A model generated the notes under the pieces. The model was given only the letters and a program-made list of their open reading frames with translations, was not told the origin of the DNA and did no database searches. A stretch of DNA of 64,000 nucleotides from Acidimicrobiaceae bacterium. Lineage in GTDB: Bacteria > Actinomycetota > Acidimicrobiia > Acidimicrobiales > UBA8190. A program made the translations under genes and the position numbers. Of the stretch, positions 50,977-59,943 are shown one piece after another. How positions within the stretch are numbered: the first letter of the stretch is position 1; every line of letters begins with the position of its first letter. The stretch spans positions 1 to 64,000 of the forward strand of contig PLZB01000061.1 of the NCBI GenBank assembly GCA_003151955.1, in the 5' to 3' direction.

Positions 50977-52112
50977 CTGACGGGCCGACGATCGACGACG
51001 AGCTGGAGGTACTTCTCCGCCGACCCGAGGTCCTTGGACAGGTTCCCGGTCACCGAGGGATGGAGCTTCCCGGTCTTGAGGTCGGCGTAGCCGAGGGAAA
51101 AGGTGCCGTTGAGCGGGTCGATGTAGGTGCCGTAGAGCCGGTGGGTGGCGCCCTTATTCCACTCCTGGCCGACGAAGACGGAGAGACGGACCTTCGTCAG
51201 CCACCCCACCAGCTTGCCGCCGGGCACGTTGATCGGAAGCCTTGGCAGCGCTTCGGCTGACAGCGTCACACTAACGGGTGTGGCGGATTCCAGGATCGCC
51301 CGGGCGAGCTTGGCGTCGTCGCCCTCGCAGGAGATCTGTATCTCCTGCGTGTTGACGTCCTTCCACCCGAGGTCGTCTCCGGAGGACGCCTTGAGGTAGA
51401 GACGGTGGAGTCCTCCCTTGCGCCACGTGTGAAGGTAGAAGTACCGGTTTAGCCGCTCGAAGAGCTGGTTGGGTTTCACCTTCTGACCCGGTTCCACCAC
51501 GGGCTGAAGGTCGACCTGGTCGGTAGTGGCCGCGGGGGGGAAGGCGGCGCGCAGGATGTCGGCGATCTCTTGCACCCTGCCGGGTCCCAACTCCGAATCC
51601 ATTCCCAGAAGCTTGTCGCCGAGAACCTCGACGCCCACCATCCCCACCCCCCTGACGGTCTCCTCGGAACGCTGCTTGTCCGGCTCGCCGGCCAGCGCCA
51701 GGAACCCCCGGACTGTGACCGGGTTCGGCTTCGCTCCAATGGCGGCGTCCACGATATGGACCTGTTCCAACAGCCGGTCCAGCTCCTTGTCGCGGGGGTA
51801 CCTGCCCGTGTAGATCCGGTCACCCTTCACAGTGACCGGATAGGACCACTTCTTGGCGTCGATGACGACGACGCCAGGAGGACCGACGAGGAGGTGATCG
51901 AGGTTGCCACCAGCGGTCAGCGAGCGGTCGTGGAGCAGAATCCACCCATGGTTCGCCAGGGGGGCGAGCGCGACGGCGACCGCCTCTTCCCCATCAGCGC
52001 CTGCACCAAAGGCCGCGGACTTCCTGGCCGCGTAGTCCGCCTTGCGCTGGAGCGCCTCAGCCGCCTCCGCAGTGCGTCGTGACACCTCCCGTGCCGAGTC
52101 TCCTGCTGCCAT
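50973..52112 (-). CDS. NERD-domain nuclease-like protein
   Basis: A 379-residue protein. ATG at 52112 follows GGGGGA and is preferred over frame extensions upstream. The NERD domain (about 30-170) has GEEAVAVALAPLANHGWILL and, for the PD-(D/E)xK core, NLDHLLVGPPGVVVIDAKKW. The second half (about 200-379) has a helical linker and a beta-rich domain with KGATHRLYGTYIDPLNGTF. NERD proteins are thought to process DNA in mobile elements and defence settings. It is coupled to a small downstream gene. Confidence 0.82.
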   Translation of the reverse strand: MAAGDSAREVSRRTAEAAEALQRKADYAARKSAAFGAGADGEEAVAVALAPLANHGWILLHDRSLTAGGNLDHLLVGPPGVVVIDAKKWSYPVTVKGDRIYTGRYPRDKELDRLLEQVHIVDAAIGAKPNPVTVRGFLALAGEPDKQRSEETVRGVGMVGVEVLGDKLLGMDSELGPGRVQEIADILRAAFPPAATTDQVDLQPVVEPGQKVKPNQLFERLNRYFYLHTWRKGGLHRLYLKASSGDDLGWKDVNTQEIQISCEGDDAKLARAILESATPVSVTLSAEALPRLPINVPGGKLVGWLTKVRLSVFVGQEWNKGATHRLYGTYIDPLNGTFSLGYADLKTGKLHPSVTGNLSKDLGSAEKYLQLVVDRRPVR

Positions 52113-52193
52113 CGCTGTCCCCCGCTCTGCCGAAACCGATCCGGTTCGGCCCTGGAATCTTGACATGCGGCCACTCGCCAGACCCGAGGTGCG

Positions 52194-52853
52194 ATGACGA
52201 TGAGCGAAGATGGGCCGATGAGTGATCGCGACTGGGCGCCGGAAACCGAAAAGGGCTACGAGGCCGCCCGGAAGGACCTGAAGGAGCGGTTCGCGGCCTG
52301 GTGCGCCGCCAACGGGACCGTGGTCGACGCTGATCCCGGCGAGACCCTGGTCCATTACAAGTGGGGATTCGTCGATCAGCACATGACCCGGTGGACCTGC
52401 GCCAATCTCGACGAGGTCTACCTCGAGCTCCATCCGGCCAAGGTGATCGCCGAGGAGAGCGAGCTCGGCGAGATGCTGGCCGAGGCCAAGACCTTCATCG
52501 CCTTCCTCGCCGACACCGGACTCCTAGACCCGGACAGTGACCCCCGTGACGTTCTCGTCGACCATCTCGACCGCATCGAGCCCACCTTCCGGAAGAACAT
52601 GGCCGACACCTCCCGCTACAGCGTCGGCAAGCGCCTGTGGACGACCGCCCGAGCCGAGGGCGTCGAGCTCGGCGACGAGAAGGCGGTCCAGTCCTTCATG
52701 CAGGACTTCAACGCCCGTCCGGCAGCCCAACGGGACGCCGCGCTGGGCCGGCTGCCGACGGGCCCCGGCCGGAGGGTCAGCGGCAGGGCGACCCCCCCGG
52801 GGACCCCGCCCCGGCCGAAGCCGTCGGCCAAGCGCAAGCGGCGGGGGCGTTGA
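52194..52853 (+). CDS. Hypothetical protein with basic tail
   Basis: A 219-residue protein of unknown family, divergent from the NERD gene. Residues about 10-170 are helical and acidic (ETEKGYEAARKDLKERFAAW; FVDQHMTRWTCANLDEVYLE). The last 35 residues are Pro/Arg/Lys-rich (KPSAKRKRRGR), which suggests nucleic-acid binding. The GAD-like helical layout with SRYSVGKRLWTTARAEG may be a distinct domain. Start at ATG 52194 or 52200. Confidence 0.6.
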   Translation: MTMSEDGPMSDRDWAPETEKGYEAARKDLKERFAAWCAANGTVVDADPGETLVHYKWGFVDQHMTRWTCANLDEVYLELHPAKVIAEESELGEMLAEAKTFIAFLADTGLLDPDSDPRDVLVDHLDRIEPTFRKNMADTSRYSVGKRLWTTARAEGVELGDEKAVQSFMQDFNARPAAQRDAALGRLPTGPGRRVSGRATPPGTPPRPKPSAKRKRRGR

Positions 52854-52904
52854 GGCGAGCATGGCCGGGACGAGAACCGGCGGCACCGCGGTAACGTCCA
52901 ACCG

Positions 52905-53480
52905 ATGGGCACGACCGAAGTCTCGACCCAGCCCCTGACGGCGGAGACATTGGCCACGATGATGCTGGACGGAGTCGGGACCCGCTTCGCCCACACGTCC
53001 CGGGTGGCGCACCAGGCAACGATCGCCCGCCAGATCCTGGACGACCCCTGGCGGGACGTGCTCGTCGATGCGGCCTGGCTCCACGACATCGGCTACAACG
53101 CCGAGCTCTCGGCAACCGGGTTCCACCCCCTTGACGGCGCCAGGTGGCTCCGTGACCAGGGGTGGAGCGTTGAGATCTGCCGACTGGTGGCCTGGCACAC
53201 CGGCGCCGGCACCGAAGCCGGCCTCAGGGGACTCAATGCCGTGTTGACCGGGGACTTCGAGGCGCCGCCCGCTCACGCCCAGGCGGCCCTGGCCTGGGCC
53301 GATCTGACCTCCTCGCCCACCGGGGAGCGCTGCACCGCGTCAGAACGCCTCCAAGAAATCCTCGACCGGTATCCCCCCGATTCGGTGGTCCACCAGGCTA
53401 CCACCGCCAACCTGGAAGGCCTGCTCGACGTCGCCCGCGAGGTCGAGATCGACATCGAGGCTGCTCAAGGACGACCCTGA
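52905..53480 (+). CDS. HD-domain phosphohydrolase, paralogue 2, coupled to IspF
   Basis: A 191-residue HD protein with the same metal residues as the copy at 49479: His in RFAHTSRVAHQ, LHDIGYNAEL, VAWHTGAGT and LAWADLTSS. FHPLDGARWLRDQGWS and YPPDSVVHQ are near-identical blocks. Its TGA shares one base with the ATG of the ispF-like gene (TGATG), so the two are strictly coupled. This context is not seen for the first copy, suggesting a duplication with different partners. Confidence 0.87.
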   Translation: MGTTEVSTQPLTAETLATMMLDGVGTRFAHTSRVAHQATIARQILDDPWRDVLVDAAWLHDIGYNAELSATGFHPLDGARWLRDQGWSVEICRLVAWHTGAGTEAGLRGLNAVLTGDFEAPPAHAQAALAWADLTSSPTGERCTASERLQEILDRYPPDSVVHQATTANLEGLLDVAREVEIDIEAAQGRP

Positions 53481-53968
53481 TGCGACTTCGGACCGGCCTC
53501 GGCCACGACATCCACCGGTTGGTGGAGAACTGCGATCTGGTCCTGGGCGGCGTCCTCGTACCAGCCCCGGTTGGCTTCTCGACCCATTCCGACGGAGACG
53601 TCCTCTGCCATGCGCTGATCGACGCCCTGGCCGGCGCCATCGCCGACGGTGATCTCGGGACCCATTTCCCCGAGGACGACCCCGAAGCAGAGGACGCCCG
53701 CAGCCTCGACTTCGTCCGGGAATTCGCCGCCTACGTCAGAGGCGCCGGATACGAGATCGAGAACATCGACGCCTTCGTCGTCCTGGGTCCCGTCAAGTTG
53801 CGTCCCCACATCCCGGCAATGAGAACCAACGTCGCCGAAGCCCTCGGGCTCGACGAGTCCCGGGTCTCCATCAAGGCCCGCTCGAACGACGGCCTCGGGC
53901 CCGAGGGCGAAGGAACCGCCTGCGCAGCCTGGGCGACCGTGCTGGTCTACCCCGTCGACGACGGTTGA
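53480..53968 (+). CDS. ispF: Divergent 2-C-methyl-D-erythritol 2,4-cyclodiphosphate synthase homologue
   Basis: A 162-residue protein of the IspF fold. Metal ligands match: Asp10 and His12 in GLGHDIHRL and His44 in HSDGDVLCHALIDALAG. GDLGTHFPEDDPEAEDARSL is the family's loop. Near the end, KARSNDGLGPEGEGTACAA replaces the usual Thr-Thr-x-Glu block of the CDP-binding side, so nucleotide handling may differ. Normal ispF stands beside ispD; here it is coupled to an HD phosphohydrolase and convergent (22-nt overlap) with an XRE gene. It may be a second copy with another substrate; whether the genome has another ispF is unknown. Confidence 0.8.
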   Translation: MRLRTGLGHDIHRLVENCDLVLGGVLVPAPVGFSTHSDGDVLCHALIDALAGAIADGDLGTHFPEDDPEAEDARSLDFVREFAAYVRGAGYEIENIDAFVVLGPVKLRPHIPAMRTNVAEALGLDESRVSIKARSNDGLGPEGEGTACAAWATVLVYPVDDG

Positions 53969-54684
53969 GCGTCGGCCCAGACCTTCTCGAACGACTTGAT
54001 GGCGTTGGCGGCCAGGCCGTCCTCGTCCCGCCGGTTGAAGTACATCACCGGCGACTCGGCCGCTGCGTTTCCCCACAGGTGCACGTTCAGCAGCACGTCG
54101 TCATCGAACCTCAGGATCGATGCGTACAGGGTCGCCCCTGAGTACCTGACGAGGGCGGGGTCGACGGCTGCGATCGGTTCCGCGTACGTTGCGGCCAGAC
54201 GGCAGCGGGCCGCCATGGTCTCTCCGATGCCCTCCTCCTCTCCCCTCACCCTCACCGCCGGGCTGTCCGGGTCCCCGAGGCACAGGCGCACGCTGACGCC
54301 GGCGGCCGCCTTCCCGGCCACGGTGGCGGCAAAGCCGGGAACTGAGTCCCAGAGCCACAGGGCCGAATAGGCGAGCACGTCAATCTGGCGCTCGGCGGCG
54401 ACGAGCATGGAGCGGACCGTCGCCGGGGAGAGCTCGGTTCGTGTCCGATAGATCCCGGCCAATTCGCCCATCCCGTCCATCGAGCCGCCGGCATCGGGCC
54501 ACAGGAGGGCGGCCGGGACGTCGAGAAACGACGACGTCTGGCCTCGAAGCCGCGGGTGCGGGATCCGACCGGTACTGATCCACCGCTCGACCGTCTTGGG
54601 GTCCACGCCCAGCTTGGCGGCGAGCTCCCCCGGGCTCCAGCCCGCCTGGCGGATGGCGTCGTCCAAGCGCTTGTTGGGGCTCAT
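53947..54684 (-). CDS. XRE-family regulator with a C-terminal sensor domain
   Basis: A 245-residue protein. ATG at 54684 starts MSPNKRLDDAI; an upstream extension is rejected. The helix-turn-helix reads DDAIRQAGWSPGELAAKLGV then DPKTVERWISTGRIPHP. Residues about 85-240 match the C-terminal domain of actinobacterial XRE/DUF5919-type regulators, with ERQIDVLAYSALWLWDSVPG and SGATLYASILRFDDDVLLNV. Its 3' end runs 22 nt into the ispF-like gene. The neighbouring HD/ispF unit is the natural candidate target. Confidence 0.78.
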   Translation of the reverse strand: MSPNKRLDDAIRQAGWSPGELAAKLGVDPKTVERWISTGRIPHPRLRGQTSSFLDVPAALLWPDAGGSMDGMGELAGIYRTRTELSPATVRSMLVAAERQIDVLAYSALWLWDSVPGFAATVAGKAAAGVSVRLCLGDPDSPAVRVRGEEEGIGETMAARCRLAATYAEPIAAVDPALVRYSGATLYASILRFDDDVLLNVHLWGNAAAESPVMYFNRRDEDGLAANAIKSFEKVWADAQPSSTG

Positions 54685-54793
54685 GACTGCAAACGCTATG
54701 CATCGGCTGGGACGTTCTCCAAACCCATTCGTCCCCGACATGTCCCGGATCCACAGTTATGGCGTCCCCCCTCTCGGGCGGATCGTCAGAAGC

Positions 54794-55645
54794 ATGGACA
54801 CCCACACCTCACTCGGCACCATCCTCTCGGCCCCCATGCCGGCCCTGCCGCTCGGCGACATCACCCACGTGGCCGGCGAACTCCGGGACATGGAGAGCCC
54901 GGCCGCCCGCGACACCTGGTGCCACACCGGGTGGGCCGAGATCGTCGGATGGATCACCCGGCGTGTCCCCGACTGCGACCCGGTCGTGCCGGCCATCCAC
55001 GCCATCCGCCACGCCCCCGAGGTTCGCCGGGACCCCAGCCGTCTCCCCAGGGTCGAGCGGCTCCTCCTCGCCATCGCCCGCCGCGCTCCGGCCGACCGCC
55101 TCCGAAGCGACGTTGCCCTCGTCTGGGACCCGGTCGAGACGACGGCGCCGGTGGCGACGTCCCCGGTGTCCCTGGCCAACGAGATCGAGGACCTTTTCCG
55201 AGCCGGTGGAATCACCCTGGATGCCCGGACCTGGGAGACGGTCTCGACGGGCGTCGACATCGCCGTGGACTGGATGGACGGACTCGCCTCCCATGTCGGC
55301 CTCTCGGGCGACGACCTGCTGGCCACCGCCCGGAACTCGGAAGCGATGTCGTCGGAGTGGCGGCTGCGTCGGCACCTACCGGGCCCGGCCGGTCGACCGC
55401 TCGTGGCCCTTCTCCTCGGCGGTGACCAGTGGGGACGGGCCGCACGTCGGTCCTGCGGACAGGAGGCGTCGCTCCTCCTCTGGGCCCTCGAGCTCCGGCG
55501 GGCCCGGCTGGCCGACCAGCCCGACCCGACACCTCCGGCCCCCGTCGTCCGAGCCTGGAGCACCACCGTCCGCCTGATCGACGTCGCCATCGGCTCGGCG
55601 GAGAGTGGAACGTGCCTCCGGACGGGGCCGACGGTGGCGGCGTGA
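54794..55645 (+). CDS. Hypothetical protein of the island
   Basis: A 283-residue soluble protein with no recognised family. ATG at 54794 starts MDTHTSLGTILSAPM. The sequence is Arg/Ala/Leu-rich and helical (RVERLLLAIARRAPADRLRS), with an acidic central part (LANEIEDLFRAGGITLDART) and a Trp-containing end. It lies 16 bp before the next gene, which it probably shares a transcript with. Divergent from the XRE gene. Confidence 0.6.
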   Translation: MDTHTSLGTILSAPMPALPLGDITHVAGELRDMESPAARDTWCHTGWAEIVGWITRRVPDCDPVVPAIHAIRHAPEVRRDPSRLPRVERLLLAIARRAPADRLRSDVALVWDPVETTAPVATSPVSLANEIEDLFRAGGITLDARTWETVSTGVDIAVDWMDGLASHVGLSGDDLLATARNSEAMSSEWRLRRHLPGPAGRPLVALLLGGDQWGRAARRSCGQEASLLLWALELRRARLADQPDPTPPAPVVRAWSTTVRLIDVAIGSAESGTCLRTGPTVAA

Positions 55646-55661
55646 CCCTGTTGCTGCGGGC

Positions 55662-57011
55662 GTGACGGCCGCTGGACCTGCCGGCGGCCACGTTCCGGTC
55701 CGCCTGGATGCCCCTGAGCTTCTTGGCAAGCCCCAGGGCCGGCGGGAGGGGCACCATCTCTCGGCCCTCCTCGTCGGTGTCCTCCTGGCCGCCGAGGCCA
55801 CCTGGTGGAACGACCTCGTCGACCCGTTCGGTGTCGTCGCCTGGGCCGCCGCCCACGGCCTCCCCTACCGGCGGGCCCGGCGGGCGCTCGACTGCCTGGC
55901 CGAGTCGGAGATCGCCGTCGCCGACCTCCGCCCGTTCCGGACCGGCCGGGTCGCCCTCACCCCCCGGACGGTGCCGACCAGCCTGCTCCACGACCGCTCC
56001 CGGCGGGCGGAGCGGTTCGCCCCGCTGTCACGGGCCGGCCTGGCCGAGGTCGTCGCCGACCACGCCCTGTCGTGGGTGGCGGCCTCCCTCCTGATCGTCC
56101 TCCTCCTGCTCTGCGACCACCGGACGGCGGAGCTGCCGGACGGTTGGACGAAGACCCGGCTCTGCGAGCAGTTCGGGATCGGGTGGAGGCGCCTGACCGC
56201 CGGGCTCGAGGCCCTGGCCGCCGCCGGGCTCGTCACCTACGAGGCCCGCCGGGGCGGACCGCTCAGCCTTCAGTTGCTGGCCCGGCCGGCGCTGGTGGTG
56301 CCGACCGCCCCACCCCAGCCCCGTCGACGAGAGCGGCGACAGATCGAACGGCAGGCTTCCCACGGGGACGGTCCCGCCGCTGACGTGGCGCGAAAGCTGC
56401 TCGCCCACTACTGCGTGGCCGCTGCTCCAACCTCATCATTGGTGGGCGCGCTCGGGGACGCCCTCATCACGGGGGCGAACCCGACGACGGTGCTCGAGCA
56501 CCTGGCCGCCATGGGGAGCCTCGGGGACGCCCGGAACGTCATGGCCATCCTGGTCCACCGGGCCCGGCGGGTAGCCGCCGAACTGGCCGACGCCAGGGAG
56601 CGGGAGGACCGGCGCCGTCGTGCCATGGAGAACGAACGCCGCTCCCTGGCCGAGCGAACGTCTGCCGAGGCCAAGCGGCTCGAGGATTACCAGGACGAGG
56701 ACCGCTGGCTAGCCAGCGTGCTGGACCCGATCCCGAGTGGGACGGACCTCGGGATGAACCCGGCCGTGGCGAGTCGCCCGGTGATGGTCGCCGCCCAGAT
56801 CCACACCGGTTGCCTCGAGCTGGTCGCCCGCTTCCCCGAGCTCGATCCGACCGATCTCGTCCATCGCTGGACGATCGACCTCGGAAGCGTCGACGAGCTG
56901 GATGTCTTCGGGATCGGCCCACGGTCGAGCTCGGCCGGAAAGCCTGGCCGCCTCCCCCGGATCCGAGCCGGCCCGTCCCTGGCCGAACGCATCCGCGCCG
57001 AGAACCGCTGA
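55662..57011 (+). CDS. Winged-helix protein, possible replication or partition factor
   Basis: A 449-residue basic protein, taken from GTG at 55662, 16 bp after the previous gene; an upstream in-frame start would run into that gene. Two winged-helix-like segments are visible, PYRRARRALDCLAESEIAVA near 70 and WTKTRLCEQFGIGWRRLTAG near 160. They are followed by a helical linker and a charged coiled coil (EREDRRRRAMENERRSLAER) and a C-terminal helical domain. Tandem winged helices are typical of replication initiators of mobile elements; a regulator is equally possible. Confidence 0.55.
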   Translation: MTAAGPAGGHVPVRLDAPELLGKPQGRREGHHLSALLVGVLLAAEATWWNDLVDPFGVVAWAAAHGLPYRRARRALDCLAESEIAVADLRPFRTGRVALTPRTVPTSLLHDRSRRAERFAPLSRAGLAEVVADHALSWVAASLLIVLLLLCDHRTAELPDGWTKTRLCEQFGIGWRRLTAGLEALAAAGLVTYEARRGGPLSLQLLARPALVVPTAPPQPRRRERRQIERQASHGDGPAADVARKLLAHYCVAAAPTSSLVGALGDALITGANPTTVLEHLAAMGSLGDARNVMAILVHRARRVAAELADAREREDRRRRAMENERRSLAERTSAEAKRLEDYQDEDRWLASVLDPIPSGTDLGMNPAVASRPVMVAAQIHTGCLELVARFPELDPTDLVHRWTIDLGSVDELDVFGIGPRSSSAGKPGRLPRIRAGPSLAERIRAENR

Positions 57012-57332
57012 GAACCGCCGGTACCCCCGGCGGCTTCAGCGCGCCCTGAAACAGGCAGTAGCGGCGTCGACGGCGGTCGATGGCCTCCGTCAGCGGGCCT
57101 CAGCCCCCGTCCTGGTCAAGCACCGCTTCCGGCGGCGTCCCGGGCCAAGCCCCATCCGCGTGCTGGCCACCGGCACCGGCCACCTCGCCACCGTCATCCG
57201 CGACCACGCCATCCTGCGGACCGACAACCTGGATGTTCGCCGGCCAGAAGATGTGAAGAGAATGAAGATCCCCCCGGCCCCCGGGATTGGATGGCCCAGG
57301 GCCCGTCTCAGAGCGTCAGGGCTCGGATCACG
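57012..57332. other. 321-bp gap without a supported gene
   Basis: No convincing gene is present. A + strand frame through the gap (part of 56902-57447) reads RVLATGTGHLATVIRDHAIL and LRTDNLDVRRPEDVKRMK, which has coding-like composition and may be the remains of a small gene, but no start or partner supports it. No tRNA, hairpin or repeat is seen. Confidence 0.5.
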
Positions 57333-58436
57333 TCAACGTGAGGAGGCGCTCCCGGACCAGAGGAAGGGTCGGAGCTGCTCCTCGGTGGTGTCGGGAGCGG
57401 CCAGTGGGGCCAGCTGCCGGCCCAGGGGATCGATTCGCGAGGCGTAGTCCTCAACCCACCGAATCCAGGCCAGGTCTGCGTCCGACAGGTTTCTCGCCTG
57501 GCGAGCTGCGGCCGCGAATCGTCGGGCTCGTTCCGCGTTCTCCGAGTCTTGGATCTGGGCGCTGAGCTGCTCGATCCGGTAGTGCTCTTCGTAGCGCTCG
57601 CGGGCGACCGCAAAGGCGAGGTCACGGCGGCGTTGCTCCTCTTCCTTCTGTCGACGCCACTCGGCCCGTCGAAGCGCCTCCTGCTCGGCCCGCTCCTCCA
57701 GCCTGTCGACGATCCGACCGATGCGGTCCTCGAGCTTCCAACGTTGCCGATCAGCCGCCAACGGTGCCTTGTCGTAGGACGGATGACCCACCCGGATCTG
57801 GAGACGCCCTGTGGGTAGGTACTTCCTATGCGACCAGGGCTGGCGCTCGACTTCGCGCTGCTGCTCCACCGTCGACGCGTTGGGAATCCGCTCGGTCTCC
57901 TCCCTGACGAACAGCTCGAGGGCGTCGTCGTTGATCACGATCCCGAAGCCGCCCGGGCATCCGTACGGCTTCACCGTCCCGACCTCGTACCCACGCCGTT
58001 CCGCTTCGTTGCCGACGGCCTGGAGCAACCGGAGCGCCCGATGGAGGTTGCCGGTCATCACGTTCAGGTGAGCTCGTCCCGGCGTCTTGCTGTTCCACAC
58101 CCACCTCGTCCCCTTCGGCCGGTCCTGCCACGTCGCCGCGATCAAGGGATGGGCATTTCGAAGGTTTTGCGGCACGGGAAGCGGCTCCGGCTTGGGCGGC
58201 GGCCGCTGCTCCTCGGTGATCCTGACGACGACGTCGCCACGGTCACGGCCGCTGTGACGCACACGCGTCCCTGGTGGTAGCTCGTCGCCGTTGATCAGGG
58301 CATGGATGGCCTGACGCAGATGTCTGCGCTGGGGGTCGGGTGGATCGGGAACTCGGAGAACGCCACCAGCGTCCTCGATCGCCTGGAGGAGCTCCTTCGC
58401 CATCGGGACGGCGTTGAAGCCGAAGGTGCTCGCCAT
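57333..58436 (-). CDS. Hypothetical protein with a long coiled coil
   Basis: A 367-residue protein beginning MASTFGFNAVPMAKELL at 58436; the open frame before it is a shadow. The first 200 residues are mixed alpha/beta (TRWVWNSKTPGRAHLNVMTG; GGFGIVINDDALELFVREE). Residues about 240-310 are a charged coiled coil (RLEERAEQEALRRAEWRRQK). The end (ARRFAAAARQARNLSDADLA) is helical, and a Trp-Ser end closes it. No family is recognised. It stands between two accessory hypothetical genes. Confidence 0.65.
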   Translation of the reverse strand: MASTFGFNAVPMAKELLQAIEDAGGVLRVPDPPDPQRRHLRQAIHALINGDELPPGTRVRHSGRDRGDVVVRITEEQRPPPKPEPLPVPQNLRNAHPLIAATWQDRPKGTRWVWNSKTPGRAHLNVMTGNLHRALRLLQAVGNEAERRGYEVGTVKPYGCPGGFGIVINDDALELFVREETERIPNASTVEQQREVERQPWSHRKYLPTGRLQIRVGHPSYDKAPLAADRQRWKLEDRIGRIVDRLEERAEQEALRRAEWRRQKEEEQRRRDLAFAVARERYEEHYRIEQLSAQIQDSENAERARRFAAAARQARNLSDADLAWIRWVEDYASRIDPLGRQLAPLAAPDTTEEQLRPFLWSGSASSR

Positions 58437-58659
58437 GGCCCCATCAGTAGCGGCCACCTCCGGCAGCCGCCAACTCCGGGAGCAAGTGGATCGTCGAGAA
58501 CCGATCGGCGTTCGCCATGCCCGACCACTGGACGGTGTCGGTCGGCCACACCGTGGTCGAGCTGTTCCGGCAGATCGCCACGTGGTGAGACGACGAATCT
58601 CGCCGTGATGCGTAGCATCGAGCCCACAGAGGTCCTGTGGGAAGTCAGGGGCGGATCCG

Positions 58660-59121
58660 ATGGAGCACGTGCCGCTAGGTGTTCGATGCATCGTCTGGCC
58701 CCGAGGTGGAGGCGAGGTTGCGGACCAGTTCGACTCGGAACTCCCTGCCGAGGTTAAGCCTGACACCCTCCTCGCCCACTTCAAGGGGATGTTCGGTGAG
58801 CCGATCGATGATGCCTACAGTGACCCGGCCGGCCTCGGGCACCTCACCATCGGATGGGTGTTTCCCGTTCCCGACTTCTTTGAGATCCCGGGTCCCCGAG
58901 ATGATTTCGAAGTCGTTGTCATCCCCATGCTCTGGGACCCCGACGAAGCAGGGCCTACGGAGGCTCTGTTCGTGAATCTGGCGAGACAGCGCCAGGAGTT
59001 CGAGGCTCTGCGCCGGGACGGGGCGGTCGACAAGCTGGTGGTCGTCGACCTTCACCAACGTGCCCCTGACGAACCACCAGACGTGCTGGCAAGAGAGTTT
59101 CCCGCGCCACCGGCATCCTGA
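58660..59121 (+). CDS. Hypothetical protein
   Basis: A 153-residue acidic protein with no recognised motif. The layout (PDTLLAHFKGMFGEPIDDAY, then LTIGWVFPVPDFFEIPG and FEVVVIPMLWDPDEAGPTE) suggests a compact alpha/beta fold. It begins at ATG 58660 about 220 bp after the divergent gene's start. Function unknown. Confidence 0.55.
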   Translation: MEHVPLGVRCIVWPRGGGEVADQFDSELPAEVKPDTLLAHFKGMFGEPIDDAYSDPAGLGHLTIGWVFPVPDFFEIPGPRDDFEVVVIPMLWDPDEAGPTEALFVNLARQRQEFEALRRDGAVDKLVVVDLHQRAPDEPPDVLAREFPAPPAS

Positions 59122-59172
59122 GGAGGCAGGTCCGGCGATCAACACCGGCTCGGCCGTCCGGACTTCCGCGGC

Positions 59173-59802
59173 TCAGTCTGAGGCCACAGCTCCCACGGAC
59201 TGGTCCGGTGGGAACAGGCGGGCGACGATCCGGGCGACCTCCCGGGCGGCCTGGCTGGTCGAACGGGCCGCCAGGACGTCAGCCAACTCGGTGTAGTACC
59301 AGCGCTGGTCGTCGAGGTCGGCGTTGAACCGTTCCCAGACGGCCGGGCCGTGAACCTCCAGGTCGGATTCGATGGAGCGGAGGTTGTGGAGCTTGTCGCA
59401 GACGGTCACGAGCAGCACCGGCTCATCGACCTCCAGACTGCGAAGATGCTCCAGGTAGCCCTGCTTGCGGGTCATCCACGGCGGCTTCGCCTCGCCGGCC
59501 TGGGGGGTGGCATCGGAGCAAGCCAGCACCATGTCGGCCACCGGCGCGCCGAAGCGGGCGCGGATCTCCACTTCGTGTTCGACGCCACAGTCCTCGACCA
59601 CGTCGTGGAGCAGGGCGGCGATGGCCTGGTCCTCTCCGCCGCCGTTCTCCAGCACCAGGGAGGCGGCAGCCATGCAGTGCGCCACGTAGGGAACGGCCGT
59701 CCCCTTTCGTGCCTGGTGGCGGTGGGCGTCGGACGCGTAGACGAGGGCCTCGTCGAAGCGATGGGTCAGCTCGAAGAATCCCTGGGCAGCGTTCTGGTCC
59801 AC
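59173..59802 (-). CDS. HD-type small alarmone hydrolase (MESH1/RelA-SpoT-hydrolase-like)
   Basis: A 209-residue protein matching the hydrolase domain of Rel/SpoT without the synthetase. Motifs are RKGTAVPYVAHC (substrate side), ALLHDVVEDCG (HD with the E-D pair), and CDKLHNLRSI. Such enzymes remove pyrophosphate from (p)ppGpp or dephosphorylate NADPH. It lies alone between unrelated genes. In defence settings, alarmone hydrolases can be antitoxins of toxic synthetases (toxSAS), but no partner synthetase is seen nearby. Confidence 0.85.
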   Translation of the reverse strand: MDQNAAQGFFELTHRFDEALVYASDAHRHQARKGTAVPYVAHCMAAASLVLENGGGEDQAIAALLHDVVEDCGVEHEVEIRARFGAPVADMVLACSDATPQAGEAKPPWMTRKQGYLEHLRSLEVDEPVLLVTVCDKLHNLRSIESDLEVHGPAVWERFNADLDDQRWYYTELADVLAARSTSQAAREVARIVARLFPPDQSVGAVASD

Positions 59803-59943
59803 AGCTCAACGCTATCGGCACGCCCGGCACCTTCGACTTCCCGCCCCTTGTCGGAGCTGTGTTCTCCCCGGCGCCTGCCCTTGGCTCAACCGGAAAGCTC
59901 CAGCCGAGGGTTGACCGTCACACCGCGGTGGGATGCTCCGGCC

